The notes: generated by a model not told the origin, from the sequence alone. A stretch of 64,000 nucleotides of DNA from JAJXWB01 sp964634325 (GCA_964634325.1 CAZWJF010000003.1:124001-188000); one strand, 5' to 3'; shown: positions 9,315 to 17,684, counted from the first letter of the stretch. Program-made: numbers and translations.

Positions 9315-9389
9315 CGCCGCGCGACGCCGATGTGGCGTCGCCGGCCGGATTTCGCTATGCAGCCGCCCAGATAAGTCAAAGGACCAACC

Positions 9390-10085
9390 ATGTCCCTCTA
9401 CGAGTCCGTTCGCCGTCAGATCGTCCCGATCCATCCTGAAGGCTATGTTTTTATTTCGGCTTTCGCGATCGGATCCCTCATCCTGCACTGGATCTGGCCT
9501 CCGCTCGGCTGGATCGGCGGGCTCGCGACCCTGTGGTGCGCCTATTTCTTCCGCGATCCGCCGCGCGTGACGCCCGATCGCGACGGCCTCGTCGTCGCGC
9601 CGGCTGATGGCTACGTCTGCTCGATCGGCTCGTTTGCGCCGCCTCCGGAACTGGGGCTGGGCGCAGAGCCCATGCACCGCATCTCGATCTTCATGTCGGT
9701 GTTCGACTGCCACGTGAACCGCGCGCCGGTCGCCGGCCGGATTGCGAAGATCGCTTATAAGCCGGGTCTGTTCGTCAACGCCGACCTCGACAAGGCGAGC
9801 GAGGACAACGAACGCAATGGCCTGATTATCGAAACGCCGCGCGGCGCCTTCGGCGTCGTGCAGATCGCGGGCCTCATCGCGCGGCGCATCGTGTCCTTCT
9901 CCAGAGAGGGCGACGCGCTCTCGACCGGGCAACGCTTCGGCCTCATCCGCTTCGGCTCGCGCGTCGACGTCTACATGCCGGCAGGCGCGACGCCGCTCGT
10001 ATCGCTCGGCACCAAGACGGTCGCCGGCGAGACGCCGATCGCCGATTACACGGTGTCGTCGGCGATCGCGTTCCGCGCCGGCTGA
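9390..10085 (+). CDS. psd: Phosphatidylserine decarboxylase, short (archaeal-type) form
   Basis: Makes phosphatidylethanolamine from phosphatidylserine at the inner membrane. The 231-residue proenzyme has two N-terminal hydrophobic segments (about 17-55), the conserved FMSVFDCHVNRAPV stretch and the self-cleavage site FGS, with Ser190 expected to become the pyruvoyl group after cleavage from Gly189. AAAGGA sits before the ATG. In many alphaproteobacteria pssA follows; here it does not, and the 3' end overlaps the convergent desaturase gene by 40 bases. Confidence 0.94.
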   Translation: MSLYESVRRQIVPIHPEGYVFISAFAIGSLILHWIWPPLGWIGGLATLWCAYFFRDPPRVTPDRDGLVVAPADGYVCSIGSFAPPPELGLGAEPMHRISIFMSVFDCHVNRAPVAGRIAKIAYKPGLFVNADLDKASEDNERNGLIIETPRGAFGVVQIAGLIARRIVSFSREGDALSTGQRFGLIRFGSRVDVYMPAGATPLVSLGTKTVAGETPIADYTVSSAIAFRAG

Positions 10086-10981
10086 GCTGCGGCGCGCCGC
10101 GCGCGCCAGACGGCGCGCAACTCGGCCGACGTTTTTCCCGCGCCGTCCGGCGACCAGCCGGGCGGACCGAAAACGTACATGAACGCATCGCGCATCGACT
10201 TGGCGCGCCGGACGTCGTGCGCGATGGCGACCCATTCGTGCAGGGCGATCTTCAGCGGATTGAACGTGCAGATGTTGCGCACGAGGCCGTAGCGAATGGG
10301 ATCGACGTCGTCTTCGGGAACGAATGTGCCGAACAGACGGTCCCAGACGATGAGAATGCCGGCGTAGTTCGAATCGAGGTAGCGCGGATTCGTCGCGTGA
10401 TGCACGCGATGATGCGAAGGCGTGTTGAAGATCGCCTCGAACCACGCGGGCAGCCGGTCGATCGCGCGCGTATGAATCCAGAACTGATAGACGAGGCTCA
10501 CGCCCTTCTCGAACGCGATCAGAGCGGGCGGAAATCCGATCAGCGCCAGCGGCAGCCAGACCACGAATGTGCCGGCGATTCCACCGGTCCACGTCTGCCG
10601 TAACGCGGTCGACAGATTGTAGTGCTGGGACGAATGGTGGTTCACGTGCGCAGCCCACCAGAAGCGATATTCGTGCGACAGGCGGTGGAACCAGTAGTAG
10701 CAGAAGTCTTCCGCGACGAAGATCGCGACGAAGGCCCACACGGAATAGCCGATGTCGAAGATGCGGTAACGATAGACCCATTCCGTCGCGGCCAGCACCA
10801 GCCCCGCTTGCGCGATCCCGATCGCCAGATTGCCGAACCCCATGGCGAGCGAGGCGGCCGTATCCATCGTCTCGTATTCGTCGGGCGCGCGTCGCCACGC
10901 CCAGAAAATCTCGGCGAGCAAAAGCACAATAAAGGCCGGGATCGCGAGTTCGACCGGATCGGGCAAGGCGCTAAAGCTCAT
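10046..10981 (-). CDS. Sterol desaturase / fatty acid hydroxylase family protein
   Basis: An integral membrane di-iron enzyme of 311 residues. The three His clusters are HRLSH (99-103), HVNHH (112-116) and HHRVHH near residue 200, with several hydrophobic segments before and between. The family hydroxylates or desaturates lipids; the substrate here is not deducible. ATG at 10981 overlaps the stop of the upstream anchored protein (ATGA), so the two are coupled. The last 40 bases are antisense to psd. Placement beside psd is suggestive of membrane lipid modification but is not proof. Confidence 0.88.
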   Translation of the reverse strand: MSFSALPDPVELAIPAFIVLLLAEIFWAWRRAPDEYETMDTAASLAMGFGNLAIGIAQAGLVLAATEWVYRYRIFDIGYSVWAFVAIFVAEDFCYYWFHRLSHEYRFWWAAHVNHHSSQHYNLSTALRQTWTGGIAGTFVVWLPLALIGFPPALIAFEKGVSLVYQFWIHTRAIDRLPAWFEAIFNTPSHHRVHHATNPRYLDSNYAGILIVWDRLFGTFVPEDDVDPIRYGLVRNICTFNPLKIALHEWVAIAHDVRRAKSMRDAFMYVFGPPGWSPDGAGKTSAELRAVWRARRAAAQPARNAIADDTV

Positions 10982-11418
10982 GCGCGGTGTCCCTCGTACG
11001 CCAACGGCGGCGCGAGAATGGCGCACAAGCGGTCGGCGTGATCGCGCGCCATGTCGGCGACGAACGACTTCTTGTCAAAGTCGCGGGTGACGATCTCGAA
11101 AGTCACGCGGTCGGCCGCGCCGCTGTCCGTGCGCGAAATCGCGACATCGTTTGCGCGCAGCAGGCGCACCGCGATTCTGTCTCCAGCCATGATCGCGATC
11201 GCGACCGCGTCGTCGGCGACCGGCGCGAAGGCGCAGCGCTGCGACGCGTCGACGTACGCCTCAGCGGGCGGATCGAGAAGCAAGTCCGCAGCGATGGCCG
11301 CGCGCGCCGCGTTCGCGTCGATGCGGTCAACGCGCTGGCGCGTCGTCGCCCACACAGCCAGAACCGCCGCAGCGACGCCGGCGGCGGGCAGGGCGAAGAA
11401 TGCAGGGTCGAGCGCCAT
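10978..11418 (-). CDS. N-terminally anchored hypothetical protein coupled to the desaturase
   Basis: The 146-residue protein starts with one hydrophobic segment (about 7-24, FFALPAAGVAAAVLAVWA) and then a soluble domain with charged strands such as ITRDFDKKSFVADMARDHADRLCAIL. I do not recognise a family. Its stop overlaps the start of the sterol-desaturase-like gene by 4 bases, so both are probably translated together and the protein may be an accessory to that enzyme; that is inference from position only. Confidence 0.72.
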   Translation of the reverse strand: MALDPAFFALPAAGVAAAVLAVWATTRQRVDRIDANAARAAIAADLLLDPPAEAYVDASQRCAFAPVADDAVAIAIMAGDRIAVRLLRANDVAISRTDSGAADRVTFEIVTRDFDKKSFVADMARDHADRLCAILAPPLAYEGHRA

Positions 11419-11499
11419 GGCGCGACGATACCGCGTCTGCAGCCGGAAATGGAAGAACCGACCGACGTTCCGTGTGCAGGCGCGCCGGTCGGTTGTGGT

Positions 11500-12948
11500 T
11501 CAGCGTTTGGCGGGGGCGAAGAAGTGGTCGTTGACCGTCAGAACTTCGCCGTTCGCCACGTCGGTCGCGAGGATTGCGATCGGCGTATTTTCGGAAATCG
11601 CGGCATTGCCCGAAACCGTGACGCTCACGCGCAAGTCGCGCACGCGGTCCGGCTCGACCTCGACCAGCAGACGGCCATCGGCGGCAGGCTCGACGCCGAT
11701 CGCCGAGACCTTGGCGCTGGGCACGCCCTGGACCGTCAGAGCGAAGGTGCGCGGCAGGCCGCCCTTGTTCGAGATGTGCACGGTCAAATCGTTGCGCACG
11801 TCGCCGTCGGAAAGCGCGACGTACAGCGGGTTGCGGTTGTGCTGCGCGGCGATCAGCGCGCTCGTGCGAGTCAGGAACGCATACAGCATGACCGAGGCGA
11901 CGATCGCCATCACCGCCGTATAGAGAATCGTGCGCGCGCGGATCGGCCGGTAGAGCGGCGGCAGCCCCTCCTTGCGACGGAGCATGTTGATGTCGGTGTC
12001 GTAACCGATCAGACGCGCCGGGCGGCCGATCTCCTTCATCACGGTGTCGCACGCGTCGATGCACAGACCGCACTGCACGCAGCCGAGCTGGATGCCGTTG
12101 CGAATGTCGACGCCCGTCGGGCACACGGCGACGCACTGGCGGCAGTCGATGCAATCGCCGGCCGGTTCGCCCTTGAGATGGGCGGCGTCGGCCTTCTTGA
12201 CGGACATGCGGGGTTCGCCGCGGTCGCGCTTGTACGTGACGTTGAGCGCCCATTCGTCAGTCAGTGCGGCCTGAATGCGCGGCCACGGACACATATACAG
12301 ACACACCTGCTCGCGCATGTGGCCGGCGAAAATGTATGTGGTCGCCGTCAGGATGCCGATCCACAGGTAGGCGGTGAATGGCGCCTGGAAGGTGGCGAGT
12401 TGCTTCACCAGCGTCGGCGCGTCGGAGAAGTACAGAACCCAGGCGCCGCCCGTCCACCACGCGATCATCAGCCAGAGGAAATGCTTGAGCGCGACCTCGC
12501 GGATGTGCTGGGCCGTCCAGCCCTTCTTGTCTTTCATGATGCGGTCGCGCCGGTCGCCCTCGACCCAGCGCTCCACCGCATAGAACAGGTCGGTCCACAC
12601 CGTCTGCCAGCACAGATAGCCGCACCAGATGCGGCCTGCGAGCGCATTCATCAGAAAGAGGGTCAAGGCCGCCAGCACGAGCAGGCCCGTGAAGAAATAG
12701 ACTTCCTGCGGCCAGAGCTGAATGAAGAAGAAATAGAACCGACGGTGCGCGAGATCGACGAGAACCGCCTGGTCAGGAAGGCCCGGTCCCCGGTTCCAGC
12801 GCAGGAACGGCAGGAAATAGTAGATGCTCAGCGTGATGATCAGCAGGCTCCACTTGATCCTGCGGTAGGTCCCTTGAACCGCCTGCGGGTAGACCTTCTT
12901 ACGCGCCGCGTAGAGAGGGCCGGTTATCAGCGTCGATCCTTCGCTCAT
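11500..12948 (-). CDS. ccoG: Cytochrome c oxidase accessory protein CcoG (FixG/RdxA family)
   Basis: Membrane-bound polyferredoxin that aids copper delivery or reduction during cbb3 oxidase assembly. From the ATG at 12948 (482 residues) there are about five membrane segments, two [4Fe-4S] motifs with Cys at 266/269/272/276 and 290/293/296/300, and a C-terminal periplasmic immunoglobulin-like domain (FixG C-terminal, about 360-480). Further Cys pairs in WCGYLCW and VCLYMCPW also fit the family. AAAGGA precedes 12948; an in-frame GTG at 12972 is the alternative. Neither ccoNOQP nor ccoIS is in this window, so it is separated from its usual operon here. Confidence 0.93.
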   Translation of the reverse strand: MSEGSTLITGPLYAARKKVYPQAVQGTYRRIKWSLLIITLSIYYFLPFLRWNRGPGLPDQAVLVDLAHRRFYFFFIQLWPQEVYFFTGLLVLAALTLFLMNALAGRIWCGYLCWQTVWTDLFYAVERWVEGDRRDRIMKDKKGWTAQHIREVALKHFLWLMIAWWTGGAWVLYFSDAPTLVKQLATFQAPFTAYLWIGILTATTYIFAGHMREQVCLYMCPWPRIQAALTDEWALNVTYKRDRGEPRMSVKKADAAHLKGEPAGDCIDCRQCVAVCPTGVDIRNGIQLGCVQCGLCIDACDTVMKEIGRPARLIGYDTDINMLRRKEGLPPLYRPIRARTILYTAVMAIVASVMLYAFLTRTSALIAAQHNRNPLYVALSDGDVRNDLTVHISNKGGLPRTFALTVQGVPSAKVSAIGVEPAADGRLLVEVEPDRVRDLRVSVTVSGNAAISENTPIAILATDVANGEVLTVNDHFFAPAKR

Positions 12949-13114
12949 CGCGGTTCTCGATCCTTTATTCACACATTCGCATATACGTAGGCGTAACTAA
13001 GGCGCGCCTTGATCTGCCGCAAGGCGAAACTTGAGGCATCCGGCGGTCGACGCAAGCGACATGGCGCCGCACGCGCGAACAAAAGCGCAAGCTCTGGCTT
13101 AGCGGTCGGCCGCT

Positions 13115-13786
13115 TCAGCCGCGGGGCCCGAAGACGGCTTCGCGCTCCTGCGGCGTGGATTTCAGGAATGGATGGCGGCCGTACGCGGTCGCGCGCATGG
13201 TTTCGATGTCGGAAATCATGCAGACGATCTTGCGCGCCAGCATCGGATAAGCGCGCGGCTCGCTGATCGCGCGATGTCCGACGACGCGCTTGTACATGAC
13301 GACATGCTCGGCGCGCACCGTCGCGAGGATGTAATCCGCGGCGTAGTGCTCCGCCGCCATCGCGATCAATCGAAGCGTGAGAAAGGGAAGTTCCGGCCCG
13401 CGCCGGGCAAATTCCGGTTCGATCACGAAACGGGTCGGATCGATGATGAGCTTGCCGGCCTCGAGATAGGGCTGGATCACATCGCCGAACGTATCCATCG
13501 CCGGAATGCGCGCGCCCTCCGGCCGGTTCATATGGAAGCGGACGCTGCTCGCCAGCCGCCCTTCGACATACATGCCGGCCAGCAGCGCGTTTTCGACGTC
13601 GTCCCACGGATCGCAGAAGCGTTCGCTGCTGTTTGCTTCGATCCCGCCGTCCAGAAAATAGCCGCGATAACGCAAGGCGAAAATCTCGTCACGCTCCGCC
13701 GGCGTCTTCGCCAATCGATATTCCACGGTCTTCAGGACTTCGTGGAGCTTTTCGTTGAAGGTCGGCACGCGCTGATGCGCGTTCAT
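13115..13786 (-). CDS. FeeM-like N-acyl amino acid synthase (GNAT fold)
   Basis: The 223-residue product has features of the N-acyl amino acid / acyl-homoserine-lactone synthase superfamily: EIFALRYRGYFLDGG near residue 35, then ENALLAGMYVEGRLASSVRFH, then KLIIDPTRFVIEPEFARRG, typical of the FeeM catalytic core. Such enzymes transfer an acyl chain from acyl carrier protein to an amino acid. No acyl carrier protein, exporter or LuxR partner is adjacent. An in-frame start at 13909 would prolong the protein through the promoter region, so ATG 13786 is preferred. It could instead be a GNAT with another substrate. Confidence 0.72.
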   Translation of the reverse strand: MNAHQRVPTFNEKLHEVLKTVEYRLAKTPAERDEIFALRYRGYFLDGGIEANSSERFCDPWDDVENALLAGMYVEGRLASSVRFHMNRPEGARIPAMDTFGDVIQPYLEAGKLIIDPTRFVIEPEFARRGPELPFLTLRLIAMAAEHYAADYILATVRAEHVVMYKRVVGHRAISEPRAYPMLARKIVCMISDIETMRATAYGRHPFLKSTPQEREAVFGPRG

Positions 13787-13811
13787 GAGTCTGGTTCCGT
13801 CGGCCCGATCT

Positions 13812-13828
13812 GTTTCAGTAAACGAAAC
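13812..13828. promoter_or_regulatory. Inverted repeat upstream of the FeeM-like gene
   Basis: GTTTC and GAAAC face each other across AGTAAAC, 26 bases upstream of the preferred ATG and in the only AT-rich part of this intergenic region. The arms are short (5 bp), so this is a candidate operator, not a firm one. Confidence 0.3.
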
Positions 13829-13972
13829 GTTAGCAGCCGCGCTTGCGAAGTAAAGGCCCGTGTCGTTGCGTAATTCGTCGGCGGCCGGCGGGGTGGACCG
13901 TTTGTACACGAATTTGCTGCTAACAAAGGATTCACCATGGCGTGAAATGCTGCGCGCGACTGGAGGCGCGAA

Positions 13973-14296
13973 ATGGGCGCAGGCGAAGCTTCGAATATTG
14001 TCGCGGACGGCGATCTGGTTCGCCGCATCGAGTCATTTGAACGCGCCGTAACGCGTCGACGCAAGCTCCAGGCGATGTTCAACGACGCCTCTTTTCTGGA
14101 CAAGGCGCTGCGGCAGGGTCGCTACCTGAGGCTCTGCGCTGCGATCGCGTGGGCGAGCGAGCGCGAGGAGCGCGTGCGCGCCTCGATCGAGACTGACCTG
14201 ATGGTCGGCGACCTGCGCAAGGCGATCGGGCGCATGGCGCCTGTGGCAAGCCGCACTCTGGCCAGCTCGGCGGCCAGATCCAGGGCCGCGCGTTGA
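13973..14296 (+). CDS. Small hypothetical protein
   Basis: This 107-residue reading frame begins at an ATG with GGAGG 6 bases upstream and has G/C-ending codons like the neighbouring genes, which supports it being real. The sequence is mostly helical and basic (RRIESFERAVTRRRKLQAM, then ALRQGRYLRLCAAIAWASERE), without signal peptide or membrane segment. I recognise no family. It is divergent from the FeeM-like gene and followed by the AT-hook gene on the same strand. Confidence 0.55.
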   Translation: MGAGEASNIVADGDLVRRIESFERAVTRRRKLQAMFNDASFLDKALRQGRYLRLCAAIAWASEREERVRASIETDLMVGDLRKAIGRMAPVASRTLASSAARSRAAR

Positions 14297-14385
14297 CGGG
14301 CTTGTCGCTGCGTGCCAGACAGGCTGCGCGATGAACTTCAGTCGATTCCCGCGGATTTGACGGCGATCGATCAGCAAAGCCCCCC

Positions 14386-14892
14386 ATGCGAAAAGAACCG
14401 AAATCATTCAGGGTCGAGGTGAAGCGCCGTCCGGCGTTTCTGGGTAGAAAGCCGCTCCTGGCGGCCGAGACTCCGGCGCCAGCCCCGGCCGAGGCTCTGT
14501 TTGCGCCTCCCTCGCCTGCGCCCGCCGCCGTGCAAGAACCGGAACGCCGCATTCTTCCATGCCTCGTGACGGAAGCAGCGATCGACGCCGCCAGAACGGA
14601 AGCGATCGAAGAGCATCCGCGCGCGCCGCGGCCCCGCGGCCGGCCGCGCCTGAACCGCGCCGCCGACGATGCGGTCGCCGCGCCGCCGCGCAAGCGCGGC
14701 CGTCCGCGCAAGGTCGTGGCCGTCGCGTCCGTCGAGGCCGTGAAGCCCGCCGCATCCGCGCCGCTCCCGAAGAAAGCGGTCGCGACGCCGCCGGCGACCC
14801 CCAGCGTGCGCGCTAGCGAACGTCGCGCGGCGACGGCCGAGCTTCCGCGCGGCGAACGCTGGAAGCGTCGCCTCCCGAAGGCTCTGCGCTGA
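14386..14892 (+). CDS. Double AT-hook protein
   Basis: The 168-residue protein is Ala/Pro/Arg-rich and looks intrinsically disordered. It carries two AT-hook cores: PRGRPRL (83-89) and KRGRPRK (103-109), their RGRP cores exactly 20 residues apart, flanked by basic patches (KRRPAF near 13, GERWKRRLPKAL at the C-terminus). AT-hooks bind the minor groove of AT-rich DNA, so a nucleoid-associated or xenogeneic-silencing-like role is plausible. No catalytic domain is seen. Codon third positions are G/C as in neighbours. Confidence 0.7.
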   Translation: MRKEPKSFRVEVKRRPAFLGRKPLLAAETPAPAPAEALFAPPSPAPAAVQEPERRILPCLVTEAAIDAARTEAIEEHPRAPRPRGRPRLNRAADDAVAAPPRKRGRPRKVVAVASVEAVKPAASAPLPKKAVATPPATPSVRASERRAATAELPRGERWKRRLPKALR

Positions 14893-15010
14893 CAGGCGGA
14901 GTCGCGTCCGGCGCGGCGATTGATCGAGACCCTGAAACGGACCATTCTGTGAGCCGCCGACCGCTGCGGATTGTCGATCCGCGTTGCGGCGCGAGGGGAG
15001 GTTCGGGAAA

Positions 15011-16180
15011 ATGAATCGCGGCGCGCTGGGCCGGTTTCGCGTGATCGATCTGACGCGCGTGCGCTCCGGTCCTACCGCCGTTCGCCAACTCGCCGATTTT
15101 GGCGCTGACGTCGTCAAAGTGGAGCCGCCAGGCCAAAGCGCAGTCGACGAGGCGAGGCTGAGTTCGGACTTTCAGAACCTGCATCGCAACAAGCGCAGCA
15201 TCACGCTCGATCTAAAGCATCCGCAGGGCCTCGCGGTGTTTCGACGCCTGGCGGAGACGGCCGACGTCGTCGTCGAGAATTACCGGCCCGACGTGAAAAA
15301 GCGGCTTGGCGTCGATTACGAGAGCGTCCGCGCGATCAACCCGCGGATCGTCTACGCCAGCATCTCGGGGTACGGGCAAGAAGGGCCCTATCGCATGCGC
15401 CCCGGATTCGACCAGATTGCGCAGGGCATGGGCGGCCTCATGTCCATTACGGGCCTGCCCGGGCAAGGCCCGGTGCGCGCTGGCGTCGCCGTCGCGGACA
15501 TCGCGGCTGGCCTCTACTGCGCATTTGGAATTCTGACGGCGTTGCTGGAGCGCGAGGCGTCCGGCGAAGGGCAGTGGGTGTCGACGTCGTTGTTGCAGGC
15601 GCAAATCGGGCTGCTCGATTTTCAGGCGACGCGCTGGTTGATGGACGGCGTCGTGCCGAAGCAGGCGGGAAACGATCATCCGACCGTGTATCCCATGGGG
15701 GTTTTCCCCGCGTCGGACGGGTTGATCAACATCGCCGCGTCCGGCGACGACATGTGGCGCAAGCTCTGCGCCGAGCTCGAGTCGCCGCGCCTCGCGGACG
15801 ACGCGCGATTCAGCGACAGCGCGCGTCGCTCGAAGAACCGCGCCGCGCTGTACGAGATCATTGCGGAAGCCACGAGCGCCCGGCCCGCGCAGGAATGGAT
15901 CGAGCGTCTGAACGCAATCGGCGTTCCCTGCGGACCGATCTACTCGATCGATCAGGTTTTCGCCGATCCGCAGGTCCGCGCTCTCGGCATTGCGCAGAGC
16001 GTGACCCATCCGGATCTCGGCGAAACGACGCTCGTCGGGCAGCCGGTCGAACTGTCGCGCACGCCGGCCCGCATTGCGACGCCGACTCCGCCGCATGGCG
16101 CGCACACCTCGGACATCCTGCGCGAACTCGGTTACGACGCCCAGGAAATTGCGGGATTGCGCGCCTCAGGCGCGCTCTGA
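15011..16180 (+). CDS. CaiB/BaiF family CoA-transferase
   Basis: A class III CoA-transferase of 389 residues that moves CoA between carboxylic acids. It has the N-terminal RVIDLTRVRSGPTAVRQLADFGADVVKVEPP pattern, the family SGYGQEGPYRMRPGFDQIAQGMGG stretch (119-142) and the likely catalytic Asp163 in VAVADIAAG. The substrate is unknown. ATG at 15011 follows a purine-rich GAGGGGAGG. Only 6 bases separate it from the LysR gene on the same strand, suggesting co-transcription with its own regulator. Confidence 0.92.
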   Translation: MNRGALGRFRVIDLTRVRSGPTAVRQLADFGADVVKVEPPGQSAVDEARLSSDFQNLHRNKRSITLDLKHPQGLAVFRRLAETADVVVENYRPDVKKRLGVDYESVRAINPRIVYASISGYGQEGPYRMRPGFDQIAQGMGGLMSITGLPGQGPVRAGVAVADIAAGLYCAFGILTALLEREASGEGQWVSTSLLQAQIGLLDFQATRWLMDGVVPKQAGNDHPTVYPMGVFPASDGLINIAASGDDMWRKLCAELESPRLADDARFSDSARRSKNRAALYEIIAEATSARPAQEWIERLNAIGVPCGPIYSIDQVFADPQVRALGIAQSVTHPDLGETTLVGQPVELSRTPARIATPTPPHGAHTSDILRELGYDAQEIAGLRASGAL

Positions 16181-16186
16181 CGGCCA

Positions 16187-17116
16187 ATGAAGAAATTCGA
16201 CGACCTTCTCGTCTTCGTCACCGTCGTCGATCGGCAGAGCTTCGTCGGCGCTGCGCGCCAGCTCGGCCTGCCGCCGGGGACCGTCAGCCGCAAGGTGCAG
16301 GAGCTGGAGGCGCGGCTCGGCATTACCTTGTTGAATCGAACGACGCGGCGCCTGTCAGTCACCGAAGTCGGGCGCGAGGTCTACGACGCGGCCGCGCGTG
16401 GATTCGCCGCGTTCGAGGAAGCGGAATCGCTCGCCATCGATCATCACGACAAACCGTCCGGCGTGCTGCGCGTCGTGGTTCCCTATACGCTGCTCTACAC
16501 CGCGCTGCTGCCGCATGTGCCCGGCTTTCGCGCCAAATATCCCGATGTGCGCATCGAATTCGTCGTGACCAATCAGGCGATCGATCTCATCGAGAACAAT
16601 TGCGATCTCGCGATTCGAGTCGGCGCGCAGCAGGACTCGAGCTACGTCAAACGATCCTTGCTCAACATGGAATATCGGCTGGTCGCATCGCCGTCCGCGC
16701 TCGAACGGTACGGGCGGCCCAAGCGACCGGCGGATTTGTGCGCGATTCCGATGGCCGGGTTGCTGGCCACGCAGGCGGGGGCGGCGGCGCCGTCGCCAGT
16801 GCCGGGCGTATGGGCTTTCGTCAAAGGGGAACGGCGCGAGGAGCTGACTTTCGCTTTCGCTGTGTCGGCGACGGATCCGATCGTCCCGCTGGATTTCGCC
16901 CTGCGCGGGCAGGGCTTCGCGATACTGCTCGACGCGCTGACGCGACGCTCGATCGAAACTGGCCTGCTGGTCGTGGCGCTGGACGACTGGACGATCGCCG
17001 ACAAGCTCGAATTGTCGATCATCTACCGCAGGCGCGCCACATCGGACTCGAAAGTGCGCGTTTTCGTCGATTTCATCCTCAATCAGGTTCGGGCGAACCC
17101 GCAACCCACGACATGA
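16187..17116 (+). CDS. LysR family transcriptional regulator
   Basis: The 309-residue protein has a LysR winged helix-turn-helix at 1-60 (FVTVVDRQSFVGAARQLGLP, then SRKVQELEARLG, LLNRTTRRLSVTEVG) and a periplasmic-binding-protein-like effector domain from about 90 (VLRVVVPYTLLYTALLPHVPGF). It most resembles the AaeR/DsdC-like group that often regulates nearby genes. Being in the same direction directly after the CoA-transferase gene it may control it. Its TGA stop lies inside a perfect palindrome that probably terminates transcription. Confidence 0.9.
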   Translation: MKKFDDLLVFVTVVDRQSFVGAARQLGLPPGTVSRKVQELEARLGITLLNRTTRRLSVTEVGREVYDAAARGFAAFEEAESLAIDHHDKPSGVLRVVVPYTLLYTALLPHVPGFRAKYPDVRIEFVVTNQAIDLIENNCDLAIRVGAQQDSSYVKRSLLNMEYRLVASPSALERYGRPKRPADLCAIPMAGLLATQAGAAAPSPVPGVWAFVKGERREELTFAFAVSATDPIVPLDFALRGQGFAILLDALTRRSIETGLLVVALDDWTIADKLELSIIYRRRATSDSKVRVFVDFILNQVRANPQPTT

Positions 17117-17142
17117 AGGGCGGAACGAGTTCCGCCCTTCAT
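17113..17142. terminator. Bidirectional terminator palindrome overlapping the lysR stop
   Basis: Perfect inverted repeat with 14-base arms (ATGAAGGGCGGAAC and its complement) around a GA centre. The lysR TGA occupies bases 2-4 of the left arm. It lies between two convergent genes and ends in AT-rich sequence on both sides, fitting a shared terminator. Confidence 0.75.
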
Positions 17143-17165
17143 CTCTGTCAGGGATATTGACGACC

Positions 17166-17684
17166 TTACGCGACCGGGTTGGAAGCGCCCTCCGGCTGCG
17201 CGGCGCTCGCGAACACCTGAGCGAAGTTGCCTTCCGGCTGGTAGGCGCTCGCCACGACGTTGCCGTTCGATTCCGGAGCCTTGTAGGAGGCCGTCACGTT
17301 GCCGTTCGATTCCGGCGCGCGATACGAGGCCGTGGTCACATTGCCGTTCGACTCGGGCGCGCGGTAGGACGCGAAGGTGACATTGCCGGACGATTCCGGG
17401 GCGCGGAACGAGGCGGTGACCACATTCCGGGGGCCTTCGGGCTCGCTGTTCGAGGCGACGATTGCGGTCGACGCGCTTTCCGGCGCCTTGTAGGAGGCGG
17501 TCGTCACGTTGCCGTTCGACTCGGGCGCCCGGTACGAGGCGGTCGTAACGTTGCCGTTTGATTCCGGAGCCGAATAGCTGGCGGTGACGAACGATCCATT
17601 GCCTTCCGGGGTGGAAGCGAGGACCGCGGCCGCGCCGCCGAACACCAGCGTCGAGGCGAGAAGGGCGATCTTGAGGGATTTCAT
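17166..17684 (-). CDS. Exported protein built of 14-residue PES-G-NVTTASYRA repeats
   Basis: After a signal peptide (1-23, LLASTLVFGGAAAVLA) the whole 149-residue mature chain is about eleven tandem units with consensus PESNGNVTTASYRA. Most are 14 residues; one is a residue shorter (NGNVTASYKA) and the last ones drift to PEGNFAQVFAS and PEGASNPVA. The pattern suggests a repeated beta-strand/turn (solenoid or fibre) with evenly spaced Tyr, Arg/Lys and Glu. There is no Cys and no membrane segment after the signal. I recognise no family. AGGAGATAG precedes the ATG. Because DNA copies differ at synonymous sites the array is not a very recent duplication. Confidence 0.85.
   Translation of the reverse strand: MKSLKIALLASTLVFGGAAAVLASTPEGNGSFVTASYSAPESNGNVTTASYRAPESNGNVTTASYKAPESASTAIVASNSEPEGPRNVVTASFRAPESSGNVTFASYRAPESNGNVTTASYRAPESNGNVTASYKAPESNGNVVASAYQPEGNFAQVFASAAQPEGASNPVA

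Noticed and set aside
13009..13023. Possible FNR box (TTGAT half-site) upstream of ccoG
   Set aside because: The second half reads CGCAAG rather than ATCAA; the match is too weak.
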